This document shows positions 33,262-34,058 of a DNA stretch of 34,058 nucleotides, piece by piece (within the stretch, counting starts at the first letter, position 1; every line of letters starts with the position of its first letter). Under the pieces are notes generated by a model. The model was not told where the DNA came from. It made no database searches and worked only from the letters and a program-made list of their open reading frames with translations. Origin of the DNA: Desulfobulbaceae bacterium (lineage in GTDB: Bacteria; Desulfobacterota; Desulfobulbia; Desulfobulbales; Desulfobulbaceae). The stretch spans positions 1 to 34,058 of the forward strand of contig JAFLKR010000201.1 of the NCBI GenBank assembly GCA_019163135.1. The letters are read 5' to 3'. Both the position numbers and the translations under genes were made by a program.

Positions 33262-33305
33262 TGGCGCTGCTTTAATTTGGGAAAACGCGCCATTCGGCGG
33301 CAGGT

Positions 33306-34058
33306 TTACATCGACAACAAGCGGCGGATGCGTTCTTCCATGGGCGGATGGGTTGAAAACAGACCGGCGATGGAGCCGCCTTTGAGGGGATTGACAATGT
33401 ACATCTGCGCCGAAGCCGGGTTGACGTCCATCGGTCGCTGTTCATTATAATTCGAGAGCTTGTTGAGAGCACTTGCCAGCGATTTCGGATGGCCGCAAAT
33501 TTTAGCGCCGGTGGCGTCGGCAATATATTCCCGGCTGCGGGAAATGGCCATCTGGATCAGCATTGCCGCCAATGGGGCGACCAGCATGGTCACCAGCATG
33601 ACCAGAGGATTGCTGCCGCCTTCTTCATCACTGCGACTCCCGCCGAAAAGCATGCCCCATTGCGCCATGGTCGCCAGATAGGAAATCGCACCGGCCATGA
33701 CCGCGGCAATCGAGCCGATAAGTATATCGCGGTTTTTGATATGGGCCAGCTCGTGGGCGATCACGCCTTCCAGTTCGTAACGATCAAGCACCTGGAGGAT
33801 GCCGGTGGTCACTGCCACCGCCGCATGTTCGGGATTGCGTCCGGTGGCAAAGGCATTGGGGGTGGAATTGTCAACCACGTAGACCTTGGGCTTGGGGATG
33901 CCGGCCCGGGCCGCCAGTGAGGCAACCAAGGCGTGCAGGTCGGGCGCTTCCGCCGTGCCGACTTCGCGCGCCCGATTCATAGCCAGCGCCATCTTGTCCG
34001 AATTCCAGTAGGCAAAGAAATTAAGGCCAACGGCCAGGAGCAGGGCAATGGTCATGCC
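33306..34058 (-). CDS. htpX: Zinc metalloprotease HtpX (5' part beyond the window)
   Basis: A membrane-embedded M48 protease that degrades misfolded inner-membrane proteins. The visible 250 residues include a membrane helix at the start, PNAFATGRNPEHAAVAVTTG, the HELAH zinc motif, two further hydrophobic segments, SREYIADATGA supplying the third zinc ligand Glu, and the C-terminal STHPPMEERIRRL. The frame is open to the window edge, and HtpX normally has another hydrophobic segment before this point, so the start lies outside. It converges on the TIM-like gene. Confidence 0.95.
   Translation of the reverse strand, partial: GMTIALLLAVGLNFFAYWNSDKMALAMNRAREVGTAEAPDLHALVASLAARAGIPKPKVYVVDNSTPNAFATGRNPEHAAVAVTTGILQVLDRYELEGVIAHELAHIKNRDILIGSIAAVMAGAISYLATMAQWGMLFGGSRSDEEGGSNPLVMLVTMLVAPLAAMLIQMAISRSREYIADATGAKICGHPKSLASALNKLSNYNEQRPMDVNPASAQMYIVNPLKGGSIAGLFSTHPPMEERIRRLLSM

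Noticed and set aside
1-34058. CRISPR arrays, rRNA genes or complete insertion sequences
   Set aside because: No regularly spaced direct repeats, no rRNA sequence and no transposase were seen in any part of the window.

Overview
The window is about 34 kb of GC-rich chromosomal DNA from a Gram-negative bacterium. It is most likely an anaerobic, selenocysteine-using member of the Desulfobacterota, in the neighbourhood of Desulfobulbales. That placement is inferred from gene style: a CCA-encoding tRNA-Sec, an HTH/two-CW cysteine-rich protein, an MtaB-CinA-RecA cluster, a Ni/Co ECF transporter with NikR-like half-sites, and a YhaM-HolB-RicT-MetG block. No rRNA or marker phylogeny was available to confirm it.

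Left part (1-16.6 kb): tRNA-Arg, a DUF309 protein, a DUF1737 protein, and the sbcD-sbcC nuclease pair. On the minus strand follow an ECF nickel/cobalt transporter (nikMN-Q-O type) with a probable NikR operator, and diacylglycerol kinase. An HTH/two-CW protein precedes a plus-strand run mnmA-mtaB-cinA-recA (tRNA thiolation, tRNA methylthiolation, NMN deamidation and recombination). A class I glutamine amidotransferase and a small acidic Cys-containing protein close this part.

Middle (16.6-21.5 kb): tRNA-Sec (selC) is followed directly by a P4-type tyrosine integrase gene. The integrase is broken by two single-base losses and a late amber stop. Behind it lies more AT-rich DNA with small plus-strand genes (membrane protein, exported protein, HU/IHF-like protein, unknown protein), three diverged copies of an unidentified repeat, and long spacers. 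This looks like a decayed genomic island at selC; its right end is not resolved.

Right part (21.5-34 kb): the core genome resumes. An MTH1187-type thiamine-binding protein is divergent from the most striking gene of the window, a response-regulator receiver domain fused in one reading frame to a complete pyruvate kinase. Then come an MTA/SAH-deaminase-type amidohydrolase (minus strand), ychF, the run yhaM-holB-ricT-metG, yggT, a DUF167 gene and a small membrane protein. A triosephosphate-isomerase-like protein that lacks the usual catalytic glutamate follows, and htpX (minus strand) runs off the window end.

Most of the window is ordinary housekeeping. The points that deserve attention are the REC-pyruvate kinase fusion, the TIM homologue with an altered active site, the NikR-type operator array, the selC island with its repeated 10-bp motif and dispersed repeats, and a cobalamin-riboswitch-like remnant next to the nickel transporter.
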